This document shows, piece after piece, positions 15,401-22,665 of a stretch of DNA of 23,568 bases. Position 1 is the stretch's first letter. Each line of letters begins with the position of its first letter. The position numbers and the translations under genes are program-made. The stretch covers positions 1-23,568 of the forward strand of contig DASVVU010000247.1 of NCBI GenBank assembly GCA_036386395.1, read 5' to 3'. The notes under the pieces were generated by a model that did not search any database, was not told the DNA's origin, and saw only the letters and a list, made by a program, of their open reading frames with translations. Source of the stretch: JAJKJG01 sp036386395. Lineage in GTDB: Bacteria; Pseudomonadota; Alphaproteobacteria; Rhizobiales; Beijerinckiaceae.

Positions 15401-15882
15401 TCGCCTCGACCCAGGTCCAGGCCGGCATGCCCGAGGACCGGGCGTCAAGCATGCAGGTGCCGCGCTTCGACGTGAGCGAGGTCGACTTCACGAGCCTCAA
15501 GGCGGAGTTCGGGCGCACCGCGAGCCGGCTCGAGTTCCGCGACGGGGTCGTGTTCGGGCCGCAGGTCGGCTTCAAGGGCGCCGGCTGGATCGACTACGGC
15601 CGCGACCGCGCCGACATCTCGGGCACCTTCGTGCCGGCCTATGGCCTCAACAACGCCTTCGCCCAGGTGCCGCTGTTCGGGCCGATCCTCGGCGGCGGCC
15701 AGAACGAGGGCCTGTTCGCGGTCAACTTCCGCATCTCCGGCCTTGCCAGCGCCCCGACCCTGACGGTGAACCCGCTCTCGGCGGTCGCGCCGGGCTTCCT
15801 GCGCAAGCTCTTTGGCACCGGCTCCGCCGCGACCGATGCCACCGGCGCGACGCTGGCGCCGCCGTCCCGGACGGAGCGCTGA
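12412..15882 (+). CDS. AsmA-like/DUF3971 (YhdP-type) envelope protein
   Basis: 1156 residues from ATG 12412. An in-frame TTG at 12370 would add 14. A basic N-terminus (RRPRPGRRRG) and one membrane helix (about residues 18-48, LYVKLGLALALGLATGLLYL) anchor a very large periplasmic part. It has repeated beta-rich motifs such as LDVRNPDG, VEFRDLQVRAAVNRDG and GPTLDVTLEGAYG, and the AsmA-like C-terminus (QVPLFGPILGGG...EGLFAVNFRISG, then VNPLSAVAPGFLRKLF). YhdP/AsmA/TamB proteins form hydrophobic grooves across the periplasm and help move phospholipids to the outer membrane. The role in this organism is inferred from the family. It is a single long open frame with uniform high GC and no sign of damage. 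Long open frames opposite and beside it are composition artefacts. Confidence 0.85.
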   Translation: MKHLTSTFLRRPRPGRRRGTWGRILRGTLYVKLGLALALGLATGLLYLRLSAAPLTFEGLSERVAAAVAARIGPGWSVVLKDSALALEDGALALRTSGLDVRNPDGLLVLRSPSAVVGVDTTALLTGSLQPRSVEFRDLQVRAAVNRDGTLSFVAAEGSEPQAVTWPPPAAAPGPAPQSPAPSAPDGPSIVSLALGSLFDLVLEPRGVVGALDRARVTNARLTLVGADGRERAAFRQVSGLFERSGPDGRRFEIGLEGPRGRWRVAGDLKAGSRHRGGSITVADMPIDDLMLLSGLSNAPATSDLKLSGQADAVITEGRIAKLETRLSTNAGMVQIDDKDMPPIDVAAASAHGVWDEARRTFALDEIAFRSAGTEIRLAGEIGPGPSGGWRAAATGKDAVVRGPEPGEAPFKIASIEAAARGGEGGLVLERLKLTGPTLDVTLEGAYGTAADPKALTVRGLARQTAVRTALRLWPNAVSPKIRDYLVHNLRAGTADLIDLSVALSGADLAKAMADGPIPDTAVKVAFAVGDAELKVAEGLPPLSGLAATGLATGVKAEVRVPHGRIAMAEGRALALSEGTFDVPDVWSKEAPANIALKAEGGADAVGALLQAPLLQGAAGVDLDPAGIKGRADLKVALTLPLKNVPKMADLPLRIAGRIGDLSIERAFGKERLDGANLDVRYANGGVAIKGEGRLWGVPAAIDVRQPKAAPGEAVVSLTLDDAARARKGMTFGQQLTGPVPVKVALPLGANAKPGARVEVDLTRAVVDNLVPGWVKPTGRPGKLSFFVPEGAMELREFSLDSGPVQMRGTVALSPEGQLEKAELSSFKLSPGDDMRVQLDRAGGTYKVTVRGPVADARPFIRSMTAPGSGKESRDAKDSRDVDLDVATNILTGFNDEALTAASIKATIRNREMRQFQFAGRLRSAPVTAQIVRAGQGAPMLTLESGDAGATLRFVDIYRRMHGGSLSVQVTTGDGPQRGVVSINSFRLRDEPALKRIASTQVQAGMPEDRASSMQVPRFDVSEVDFTSLKAEFGRTASRLEFRDGVVFGPQVGFKGAGWIDYGRDRADISGTFVPAYGLNNAFAQVPLFGPILGGGQNEGLFAVNFRISGLASAPTLTVNPLSAVAPGFLRKLFGTGSAATDATGATLAPPSRTER

Positions 15883-15925
15883 CCAGCCGTCGAGCGGCAA
15901 GGCGGCACCCTTGTCGTGGAATTGC

Positions 15926-15937
15926 TTTAAGCTTAAA
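15926..15937. promoter_or_regulatory. 12-bp perfect palindrome, candidate operator
   Basis: TTTAAGCTTAAA lies 41 bases before the start of the fusion monooxygenase gene, in a short AT-rich patch. A possible promoter spans it: TTGTCG at 15911-15916 and TAAAAC at 15934-15939, 17 bases apart. A symmetrical AT-rich site over the -10 box fits repression by a MarR- or TetR-type regulator, but no such regulator is in the window. Confidence 0.5.
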
Positions 15938-15978
15938 ACATCTGTGTTCGACCGAGGCGGCGAGCCGGGAGCGCGTGC

Positions 15979-18336
15979 ATGCGGATCGCGGTGATCGGCG
16001 GGGGGCCGGCCGGGCTCTACTTCGCCATCCTGATGAAGAAGCTCGATCCGCGGCACGAGATCCTCGTGCACGAGCGCAACCGCGCCGACGACACCTTCGG
16101 CTTCGGCGTCGTGTTCTCCGACGCCACCCTCGACAACTTCGAGAAGCAAGACCTTCCGAGCTACCGCCGCATCACCCAGGAGTTCGCCTACTGGGACGAC
16201 ATCGCGGTCCACTTCAAGGGCACGGTGCACCGCATCGGCGGCAACGGCTTCTGCGGCTGCGCCCGGCGCACGCTCCTGACCATCCTTCAGGACCGGGCGC
16301 GGGAGCTTGGCGTCCGGCTCGCGTTCGGGAGCGAGGTCGAGGACGAGACGCAATTCGCGGACTATGACCTCGTCGTCGCGGCGGACGGCATTAACAGCCG
16401 CCTGCGGGAGCGCCACCGCGACCACTTCGGCTCCGAGGTGGATCTGCGGCCGAACAAGTTCGCCTGGATGGGCTCCACGAAACCCCTCGACGCCTTCACC
16501 TTCCTGTTCGAGGAGACGGAGTGGGGACCCTTCATCGCCCACGCCTACCAGTACGAGGCCGGCGCCTCGACCTGGGTGTTCGAGACAGACCCCGAGACCT
16601 TTGCGCGTGCCGGGCTCGACCGCATGGACGAAGACCAGTCGGCGCGGCTGATGGAAAAGATCTTCGGCTGGTTCCTCGACGGACATCCGGTGCTGACCAA
16701 CCGGTCGCTCTGGCGGAACTTCCCGATGGTCCGCAACCGGCGCTGGACCAGGGGCAACATGGTGCTCCTCGGCGACGCCAAGTCGTCGGCGCACTTCTCC
16801 ATCGGCTCGGGGACGAAGCTCGCCATGGAGGACGCGATCGCCCTCTATGAGGCGCTGAAGGCCGAGCGCACGGTCGAAGGCGCGCTCGCGACCTTCGAGA
16901 CGGCGCGGCGGGAGGAGGTCGAGAAGACCCAGCACGCCGCCGACGTGTCGCTGGTGTGGTTCGAGCACGTCGACCGCTTCTGGGACTTCGATCCGGTGCA
17001 GTTCGCCTTCGGCGTCATGACCCGGGCGAAGGCCATCACCTACGACAACCTGCGCCTCCGCGCGCCGGAGTTCGTGCAGAAGGTCGACCGGCACTTTGCG
17101 CGGCAGGTGCGGGCGCGGGGCTTCGACGTCGACGTCGACAGGCCGACGGTGCCGATGTTCCAGCCCCTTCGCCTGCGCGGCCTGGTGCTGCCGAACCGGG
17201 TCGCGATGTCGCCCATGGACATGTACTCGGCGGTCGACGGCGTGCCGCAGGACTTCCACCTCGTCCACTACGGCTCCCGCGCGGTCGGCGGCGCCGCGCT
17301 GATGTTCACGGAGATGACCTGCCCCTCGCCGGAGGCGCGCATCACGCTCGGCTGCACCGGCCTGTGGAACGACGAGCAGGAGCGGGCCTGGAAGAAGATC
17401 GTCGACTTCGTCCACGCCCACTCCGCGGCGAAGTTCTGCCTTCAGCTCGGGCACTCGGGCCGCAAGGGCGCGACGAAGCTCATGTGGGAGGGCATGGACC
17501 GGCCCCTCGACGCGGGCGCCTGGGAGGTCTGCTCCGCGTCGCCGATCCCCTACTTCCCGGACAGCCAGGTGCCGCGCGAGCTCGACCGCGCCGGCATGGA
17601 CCGCATCAAGGCCGAGTTCGTGGCCGCGACCGAGCGCGGCGCGCGCGCCGGCTTCGACATGCTCGAGCTGCACTGCGCCCACGGCTACCTCTTCGCGAGC
17701 TTCATCTCGCCGCTCACGAACCGCCGCACGGACGAGTACGGCGGCCCGCTCGCGAATCGCCTGCGGTTCCCCCTCGAGGTTTTTTCCGCGATGCGCGAGG
17801 CGTGGCCGAAGGAGAAGCCGATGTCGGTGCGCATCTCGGCGACCGACTGGGCCGAGGGCGGGCTCACCGGCGACGAGGCGGTCGCCGTGGCGCGCGCCTT
17901 CGCGGAGGCCGGCGTCGACCTCGTCGACGTCTCGACCGGGCAGACGGTGCGCGACGCGCGGCCGATCTACGGGCGCATGTTCCAGACCCCGTTCTCGGAC
18001 CAGATCCGCAACGAGGCCCAGGTCGCGACCATGTGCGTCGGCGCCGTCACCACCGCCGACCAGGTCAACACGATCCTTGCCGCCGGTCGCGCCGACCTCG
18101 TGGCCCTCGGCCGCCCGCACCTCGTCGACCCGTTCTTCACCATGAAGGCCGCAGCCTGGTATGGGGCGGCTTCGATCCACTGCCCGCCGCAATACCTGCC
18201 GGGCAAGGACCAGGCCTTCCGCAACGCCGTGCGCGACCGCGCCGACATGGAGGACCTGCGCATTCGTGCCAAACCGAAAACGCGGGCCGAGCTCAAGGCC
18301 GAGCGGGAGGCGGAGCGCAAGATGGCGGCGGAGTGA
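15979..18336 (+). CDS. Fusion FAD monooxygenase/OYE, aminobenzoyl- or salicylyl-CoA hydroxylase type
   Basis: 785 residues. The first half (about 1-385) is a class A FAD monooxygenase: GGGPAG dinucleotide loop at 7-12, DG motif at 136-137 (AADGINSRLR) and GD motif at 265-266 (VLLGDAKSS). The second half (about 392-760) is an old-yellow-enzyme FMN oxidoreductase: FQPLRLRGLVLPNRVAMSPM, QLGHSGR at 489-495, HGYLF and RRTDEYGGPLANR. This exact fusion is known from 2-aminobenzoyl-CoA monooxygenase/reductase of Azoarcus evansii and from proteins annotated as salicylyl-CoA 5-hydroxylase; the length agrees. It would hydroxylate, and perhaps also reduce, an aromatic acyl-CoA in the cytoplasm. Which CoA ester is used cannot be read from sequence. 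In the OYE active-site segment Asp414 (SPMDMYSA) stands where YqjM-type enzymes have Cys. No CoA ligase, thioesterase or hydratase is adjacent in the window. Confidence 0.88.
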   Translation: MRIAVIGGGPAGLYFAILMKKLDPRHEILVHERNRADDTFGFGVVFSDATLDNFEKQDLPSYRRITQEFAYWDDIAVHFKGTVHRIGGNGFCGCARRTLLTILQDRARELGVRLAFGSEVEDETQFADYDLVVAADGINSRLRERHRDHFGSEVDLRPNKFAWMGSTKPLDAFTFLFEETEWGPFIAHAYQYEAGASTWVFETDPETFARAGLDRMDEDQSARLMEKIFGWFLDGHPVLTNRSLWRNFPMVRNRRWTRGNMVLLGDAKSSAHFSIGSGTKLAMEDAIALYEALKAERTVEGALATFETARREEVEKTQHAADVSLVWFEHVDRFWDFDPVQFAFGVMTRAKAITYDNLRLRAPEFVQKVDRHFARQVRARGFDVDVDRPTVPMFQPLRLRGLVLPNRVAMSPMDMYSAVDGVPQDFHLVHYGSRAVGGAALMFTEMTCPSPEARITLGCTGLWNDEQERAWKKIVDFVHAHSAAKFCLQLGHSGRKGATKLMWEGMDRPLDAGAWEVCSASPIPYFPDSQVPRELDRAGMDRIKAEFVAATERGARAGFDMLELHCAHGYLFASFISPLTNRRTDEYGGPLANRLRFPLEVFSAMREAWPKEKPMSVRISATDWAEGGLTGDEAVAVARAFAEAGVDLVDVSTGQTVRDARPIYGRMFQTPFSDQIRNEAQVATMCVGAVTTADQVNTILAAGRADLVALGRPHLVDPFFTMKAAAWYGAASIHCPPQYLPGKDQAFRNAVRDRADMEDLRIRAKPKTRAELKAEREAERKMAAE

Positions 18337-18340
18337 GGAT

Positions 18341-18470
18341 TGGGCAGTCGGCAGTCGGCAGTCGTCATTAGGCAGTCGGCAGTGGTTGGAGGCAGGTCTC
18401 GATACGAGCGGCTGGCGACTGACCACTGACTATCTCACGACTGCCGACTGCCCACTGCCGACTGCCGCCA
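18341..18470. repeat. Inverted clusters of GGCAGTC repeats between two monooxygenase genes
   Basis: The left part (18343-18383) is built of GCAGTCG units (GGCAGTCGGCAGTCGGCAGTCG, then GGCAGTCGGCAGTGG). The right part (18438-18469) carries the complementary units (CGACTGCCGACTGCCCACTGCCGACTGCCG). They can pair into a long hairpin around an 18384-18437 loop that itself contains partial units (GACTGACCACTGACT). The element fills almost the whole 149-base gap and would form a strong mRNA structure between the genes. It is a short-unit repeat, not a CRISPR array. Confidence 0.7.
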
Positions 18471-18485
18471 AGAGGGGAGCGCGTC

Positions 18486-19724
18486 ATGAAAGCCATCGTC
18501 GTCGGCGGCGGGATCGGCGGGCTCGTGACGGCGCTGATGCTGCACGAGCGCGGCATCGCTTGCGAGGTCCACGAGCAGGCCCCGGACATCCGCGAGCTCG
18601 GCGTCGGGATCAACACGCTCCCGCACGCCATCGCCGAGCTGAAGCGGCTTGGGCTCCTCGAGCGCCTCGACGCCGTCGCGGTGCGCACCTACGAGCTGTT
18701 CTATCTCAACCGCCTCGGCCAGGAGATCTGGCGCGAGCCGCGCGGCCTCGACGCCGGCTACGAGGTGCCGCAGTTCTCGATCCACCGCGGCCGCCTCCAG
18801 GGGGTGATCCAACAGGCCGTCGTCGAGCGGCTGGGGAAGGGGGCGGTGCGGACCGGCTGCCGCCTCGGCGCGTTCAGGCAGGACGAGGGCGGCGTCACCG
18901 CCTGGTTCTTCGACCGCGCCGGCGCGCATGTCGCGACTGCCCGCGCGGACGTGCTGATCGGCGCCGACGGCATCCACTCGGCGGTGCGCGCGGCGCTGTT
19001 CCCCGGCGAGGGCCCGCCGTGCTGGAACGGCCTCATGCTGTGGCGCGGCGCGACGGAATGGCCGGCCTTCCTCACCGGCCGCTCGATGATCGTCGCCGGC
19101 GGGCTCTCGGCCAAGATGGTTGTGTATCCCATCGCCGAGAGCTCGCGGCCGGACCGCAAGCTCACCAACTGGGCCGTCGTCGCGCGGGTCGGGGATGGCG
19201 GCGCGCCGCCGCGCAAGGAAGACTGGTCGCGCCCCGGCCGGCGGGACGAGCTCATGCCGCATGTCGCGCGCTTCGCAATCCCGCACGTCGACGTGCAGGC
19301 GCTGATCGCCGCGACGCCGGAGTTCTGGGAATACCCCATGTGCGATCGCGATCCCCTGCCGCGCTGGTCGCACGGCCGCGTCACGCTCCTCGGCGACGCC
19401 GCGCATCCGATGTACCCGGTCGGCTCGAACGGCGCGAGCCAAGCGATCCTCGACGCCCGCTGCCTCGCCGACGCGCTCGCGCGGGGCGAGAGCCCCATGG
19501 CGGCGCTCCATTCCTACGAGGCCGAGCGCCTGCCGAAGACCGCCGAGATCGTGCGCGCAAACCGCAAAGGCGGCCCCGAGGGCGTCATCGACGCCGTCGA
19601 GGCGCTCGCCCCCGACGGCTTCGCCGACATCGAGGCGGTGCTGCCGTACGCCGAGCGTGAGGCGATCGTGCGCGGCTACGCCCAGAAGGCCGGCTTCGCG
19701 AAGGAGCAGGTGAAGGCGGCGTGA
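18486..19724 (+). CDS. Flavin-dependent monooxygenase (class A, PhzS-like)
   Basis: 412 residues. The FAD fold is complete: GGGIGG at 7-12, DG motif at 161-162 (LIGADGIHSAVR) and GD motif at 303-304 (VTLLGDAAHPMYPVGSNGAS). These single-component enzymes use NAD(P)H and oxygen to hydroxylate aromatic rings. The sequence resembles the PhzS/salicylate-hydroxylase branch usually annotated only as flavin-dependent oxidoreductase. The substrate is unknown. Because it follows the fusion monooxygenase on the same strand, it may act in the same aromatic pathway. The hairpin-rich repeat between them could weaken or separate transcription, and the gene has its own AGGGGAG six bases before ATG. A perfect hairpin lies at its 3' end. 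Confidence 0.87.
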   Translation: MKAIVVGGGIGGLVTALMLHERGIACEVHEQAPDIRELGVGINTLPHAIAELKRLGLLERLDAVAVRTYELFYLNRLGQEIWREPRGLDAGYEVPQFSIHRGRLQGVIQQAVVERLGKGAVRTGCRLGAFRQDEGGVTAWFFDRAGAHVATARADVLIGADGIHSAVRAALFPGEGPPCWNGLMLWRGATEWPAFLTGRSMIVAGGLSAKMVVYPIAESSRPDRKLTNWAVVARVGDGGAPPRKEDWSRPGRRDELMPHVARFAIPHVDVQALIAATPEFWEYPMCDRDPLPRWSHGRVTLLGDAAHPMYPVGSNGASQAILDARCLADALARGESPMAALHSYEAERLPKTAEIVRANRKGGPEGVIDAVEALAPDGFADIEAVLPYAEREAIVRGYAQKAGFAKEQVKAA

Positions 19725-19725
19725 G

Positions 19726-19756
19726 AACCCTCTCCCCGCTACGCGGGGAGAGGGTT
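19726..19756. terminator. Perfect 14-bp hairpin between convergent genes
   Basis: AACCCTCTCCCCGC and GCGGGGAGAGGGTT pair perfectly around a TAC loop. It starts just after the monooxygenase stop and runs into the TAA stop of the cupin gene (19755-19757). No long T-tract follows on either strand, but the position between converging genes fits a bidirectional transcript end. Confidence 0.6.
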
Positions 19757-20207
19757 ACGCCGCAGGCGGCGGCAGGAACTCGACCTCGTGCTGCGCCGAG
19801 AGCGCGACCACCGCCTCGGGCGTCTGCGGCGAGAGGTTGTGGATGCCCCAGAACAGGTCGTAGAGCCTGCGCGTCGGCGAGACCCAGAACAGGCACTTCG
19901 CGGTCGCGCCCGATTTGTTGAAGATGCCGTGCGCCTTTCCCATCGGCAGGCGCACGAGGTCGCCCGGGGCCGCAGAGGTCTCCTCGCCCTCGAGCCAGAA
20001 GTCGAGCCGGCCCTCGAGGATGTAGAGGTACTCGTCCTGGGTCGGGTGGACGTGCGGCGGCACGAAGGTGTCGGCCGGGAAGGTCGCGTGCCAGGAGAAG
20101 GAGCTCTCGGTGAGGCTCTTCGGCACGTAGGTCTGCCCCAGGATGTTCCAGACGATGCCGTCGAGCCCCTGGTTGGCGCGGGTGATGCCGGCGGTCTCGG
20201 TCCTCAT
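19755..20207 (-). CDS. Single-domain cupin protein
   Basis: 150 residues. Cupin motif 1 is clear: PPHVHPTQDEYLYILEG, giving metal ligands His52, His54 and Glu59. In motif 2 (PGDLVRLPMGKAHGIFN), His93 supplies the fourth ligand. So it probably binds iron or another divalent metal and is either a small dioxygenase/isomerase or a binding protein. It is the last gene of the liv operon: its ATG is 19 bases after the livF stop, with AGGGAGAG before it. That linkage suggests it handles the compound imported by the transporter, or a product of the neighbouring flavoenzymes; this is inference. There is no signal peptide, so it is cytoplasmic. Confidence 0.85.
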   Translation of the reverse strand: MRTETAGITRANQGLDGIVWNILGQTYVPKSLTESSFSWHATFPADTFVPPHVHPTQDEYLYILEGRLDFWLEGEETSAAPGDLVRLPMGKAHGIFNKSGATAKCLFWVSPTRRLYDLFWGIHNLSPQTPEAVVALSAQHEVEFLPPPAA

Positions 20208-20226
20208 GTGGTCTCTCCCTTCATGG

Positions 20227-20925
20227 TCAGACGTGGAGATAGCGGTCCTTGACGGTGGGGTCGGCCGAAAGCTCGGCGCTCGTGCCGGTCCAGACGACCC
20301 GGCCCTTCTCGATGACGACGTGCCGGTCGGCGAGGCGGGCGAGGGCGTCGACGTTCTTGTCGATGACGACGATCGCCTGGCGCTCGCTTTTCAGGCGCGC
20401 GAGGCAGGCCCAGATCTCGGTCCGCACGAGCGGTGCCAGCCCCTCCGTCGCCTCGTCGAGGATGAGGAGCTTCGGGTTCGTCATCAGCGCCCGCCCGATG
20501 GCGAGCATCTGCTGCTCGCCGCCGGAGAGCTGCGAGCCGAGGTGGCCGATGCGCTCCTCGAGGCGCGGGAACAGCTCGTAGACGCGCGCGAGGGTCCAGC
20601 GCGGCGGGCCGTCGCGGGCGGCGGCGGTCGCGACGAGGTTCTCGTGCACGGTCAGCGTCGGGAACACCTGCCGTCCCTCGGGCACGAGGCCGATGCCGCA
20701 CTGGGCGATGCGGTAGGGCGGCAGCCCCAGGAGCGGACGGCCCTCGAACGCGACCTCGCCGCCGCGGGGCCGCACGAGGCCCATGATCGAGCGCACGGTC
20801 GTGGTCTTGCCCATGCCGTTGCGGCCAAGCAGCGTCACGACCTCCCCGGCCCCGACCTCAAACGACACGTCGAACAGCACCTGCGCGGCGCCGTACGCGG
20901 TCTGGAGGCGCGAGACGGTCAGCAT
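20227..20925 (-). CDS. livF: Branched-chain amino-acid-type ABC transporter, ATPase 2
   Basis: 232 residues from ATG 20925 (a GTG three bases earlier is also possible). It has Walker A GRNGMGKTT, signature LSGGEQQ and Walker B LLILDEATEGLAP, the last two typical of LivF proteins, which lack the longer LivG C-terminal extension. Together with LivG it powers the LivHM permease. The start overlaps the livG stop in a TGATG, so translation is coupled. The H-loop position usually occupied by His reads VVIDKNVDAL, with Asp-Lys-Asn in place of the usual EHN or EQN; this variant is common in LivF. Confidence 0.92.
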   Translation of the reverse strand: MLTVSRLQTAYGAAQVLFDVSFEVGAGEVVTLLGRNGMGKTTTVRSIMGLVRPRGGEVAFEGRPLLGLPPYRIAQCGIGLVPEGRQVFPTLTVHENLVATAAARDGPPRWTLARVYELFPRLEERIGHLGSQLSGGEQQMLAIGRALMTNPKLLILDEATEGLAPLVRTEIWACLARLKSERQAIVVIDKNVDALARLADRHVVIEKGRVVWTGTSAELSADPTVKDRYLHV

Positions 20926-21677
20926 CACGCGGCCTCCTCACCGAGGTAGGCGCTGCGCACCTCCGGGTTCGCGCGCACGCTCTCGGGCGTGCCGGTGGCG
21001 ATGACGCGGCCGTAGACCAGAACGGTGATGCGGTCGGCGAGCGTGAACACCGCCTCCATGTCGTGCTCGACGAGCACGACGGCGTAGCGGCCCTTGAGGC
21101 GCTTGAGGGTCTGGACGACGCGCTCGGATTCCTCGTGGCCGGTGCCGGCGAGGGGCTCGTCGAGGAGGAGGAGCTTCGGCTCGGTCGCGAGCGCCAAGCC
21201 AAGCTCGAGCTGGCGCTTCTCCCCGTGCGACAGGAGCCCTGCCGGGAGATGCGCGCGGTCGCGCAAGCCTACGAGGTCGAGGAATCCGAGGGCCGGTTCG
21301 TTCAGCGCGCTCTCGCGGGCCGCGTCGCCGAGGAAGCGGAAGCTCGATCCCGAGCGCGCCTGCACGGCGAGGGCCACGTTCTCGAGAGCCGAGAAGCCGG
21401 GGAGGATCGAGGTGATCTGGAACGAGCGTGCGAGCCCCAGTCGGGCGCGCTCGTGCATGGGCAGGCGCGTGATGTCCTCGCCGTCGAAGAGGATATGGCC
21501 GCGATCGGGGGCTGCGAGGCCCGAGATCTGGTGAATGAGCGTCGTCTTGCCGGCGCCGTTCGGGCCTATGATCGCGTGCAGCTCGCCAGGCATGACGTCG
21601 AGGGTCACGTCGTCGGTCACCACGAGGGCGCCGTAAGCCTTGGCGAGGCGGTCGAGGCGGAGCAGCGGCTCAGCCAC
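20925..21677 (-). CDS. livG: Branched-chain amino-acid-type ABC transporter, ATPase 1
   Basis: 250 residues from a GTG start. Walker A is GPNGAGKTT, the signature is LSHGEKR (the usual LivG form), Walker B is LLLLDEPLAG, and the H-loop is LVEHDMEAVF. The C-terminal end VLVYGRVIATGTPESVRANPEV...AYLGEEA is the standard LivG tail. It pairs with LivF on the cytoplasmic face of the permease. Its first 8 bases overlap the end of livM and its last base is shared with the start of livF. In aromatic-catabolic loci these transporters often carry aromatic acids rather than leucine, which fits the neighbours. Confidence 0.92.
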   Translation of the reverse strand: MAEPLLRLDRLAKAYGALVVTDDVTLDVMPGELHAIIGPNGAGKTTLIHQISGLAAPDRGHILFDGEDITRLPMHERARLGLARSFQITSILPGFSALENVALAVQARSGSSFRFLGDAARESALNEPALGFLDLVGLRDRAHLPAGLLSHGEKRQLELGLALATEPKLLLLDEPLAGTGHEESERVVQTLKRLKGRYAVVLVEHDMEAVFTLADRITVLVYGRVIATGTPESVRANPEVRSAYLGEEAA

Positions 21678-22665
21678 GGCGGAAGTTCCGGAAAAGGCCC
21701 AGGATGCCGCCGCGGGCGAAGAGCACGACGAGGACCAGCATCGGCCCGAAGATCATCTTCCACAGCTCGGTGATGCGCGACAGCCCCTCCTCCAGGAGCA
21801 CGAAGGCGGCGGCGCCGACGAGCGCGCCGTGCAGCGTCCCGATGCCGCCGAGCAGCACCATGACGATGAGCTCGCCCGAGCGCTGCCAGGTCATGAAGGC
21901 CGGGGATACGAACTCGGTCTGGTTGGCGAGGAGGACGCCGGAAAGCCCGCACAGCATGCCGGCGATCACGTAGGCGGCGAGCTGGAAGGCGAAGGGGTTG
22001 TACCCGATCGCCTGCATGCGGACCGGGTTCTCGCGGGTCCCGCGCAGCACCCGTCCGAAGCGCGAGGCGACGACCGCGCGGCAGAGGACATAGGTGCCGA
22101 TCAGGCAGGCGAGGACGACGTAGTAGAACGTGTAACCCTCCCCGAGGATTCGCGTGCCGAGGACGAGGCTCTTCCTCGGTAGCGTCATGCCGTCGTCGCC
22201 GCCGTAGGGGGCAAGCGAGGTCGCGAGGAAATAGAGCATCTGGCCGAAGGCCAGCGTGATCATGATGAAGTAGACGCCCTTGGTCCGCAGCGAGATTGCG
22301 CCGGTCGCAAGAGCGAAGAGGGCGGACGCGGCAAGCGCCGCGGCGAGCTGGATAAGCGCGTCGTCGATGCCGTGGCGCATCAGGATGCCGACCGCGTAGG
22401 CGCCGATCCCGAGGAAGGCGGCGTGGCCGAAGCTGACGAGCGCGCCGTAGCCGAGGACGAGGTCGAGGGACATCGCCGCGATGCCGAGGATCATGACCCG
22501 GAGGATGAGCGAGAGCACGTAGCCCTCGCCGCCGAAGCGGGCGACGGCCGGCGTCAGGGCCAGGATCGCGAACAGCACGAAGGGCAGGAGAATACCGCGC
22601 AGGCGCGGCGCGGGACGGGCCGCGGGAAGGATCTCGCTCTCGGCGACGTCGGCCAAGGGGCTCAC
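21670..22665 (-). CDS. livM: Branched-chain amino-acid-type ABC transporter, permease LivM
   Basis: 331 residues from GTG 22665, which overlaps the livH stop in a GTGA. The frame is open further upstream to 23241, but that part crosses livH coding sequence in another frame and is Arg/Pro-rich, so it is not real. After a short cytoplasmic start there are about eight to ten membrane helices, with the LivM motifs AMSLDLVLGYGALVSFGHAAF, LRTKGVYFIMITLAFGQM and the permease-ATPase contact loop RENPVRMQAIGYN. It forms the membrane channel with LivH. Confidence 0.93.
   Translation of the reverse strand: MSPLADVAESEILPAARPAPRLRGILLPFVLFAILALTPAVARFGGEGYVLSLILRVMILGIAAMSLDLVLGYGALVSFGHAAFLGIGAYAVGILMRHGIDDALIQLAAALAASALFALATGAISLRTKGVYFIMITLAFGQMLYFLATSLAPYGGDDGMTLPRKSLVLGTRILGEGYTFYYVVLACLIGTYVLCRAVVASRFGRVLRGTRENPVRMQAIGYNPFAFQLAAYVIAGMLCGLSGVLLANQTEFVSPAFMTWQRSGELIVMVLLGGIGTLHGALVGAAAFVLLEEGLSRITELWKMIFGPMLVLVVLFARGGILGLFRNFRRG

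Noticed and set aside
13830..16367. 845-codon plus-strand open frame bridging the AsmA-like and fusion monooxygenase genes
   Set aside because: It runs in the wrong frame through both genes and is dominated by Arg, Gly and Pro.
15445..18426. 993-codon minus-strand open frame opposite the fusion monooxygenase
   Set aside because: Highly repetitive His/Arg/Val/Leu translation typical of the antisense of GC-rich genes; no domain seen.
18341..18470. CRISPR-like array
   Set aside because: Units are about 7 bases long, in both orientations, with no regular spacers and no cas genes.
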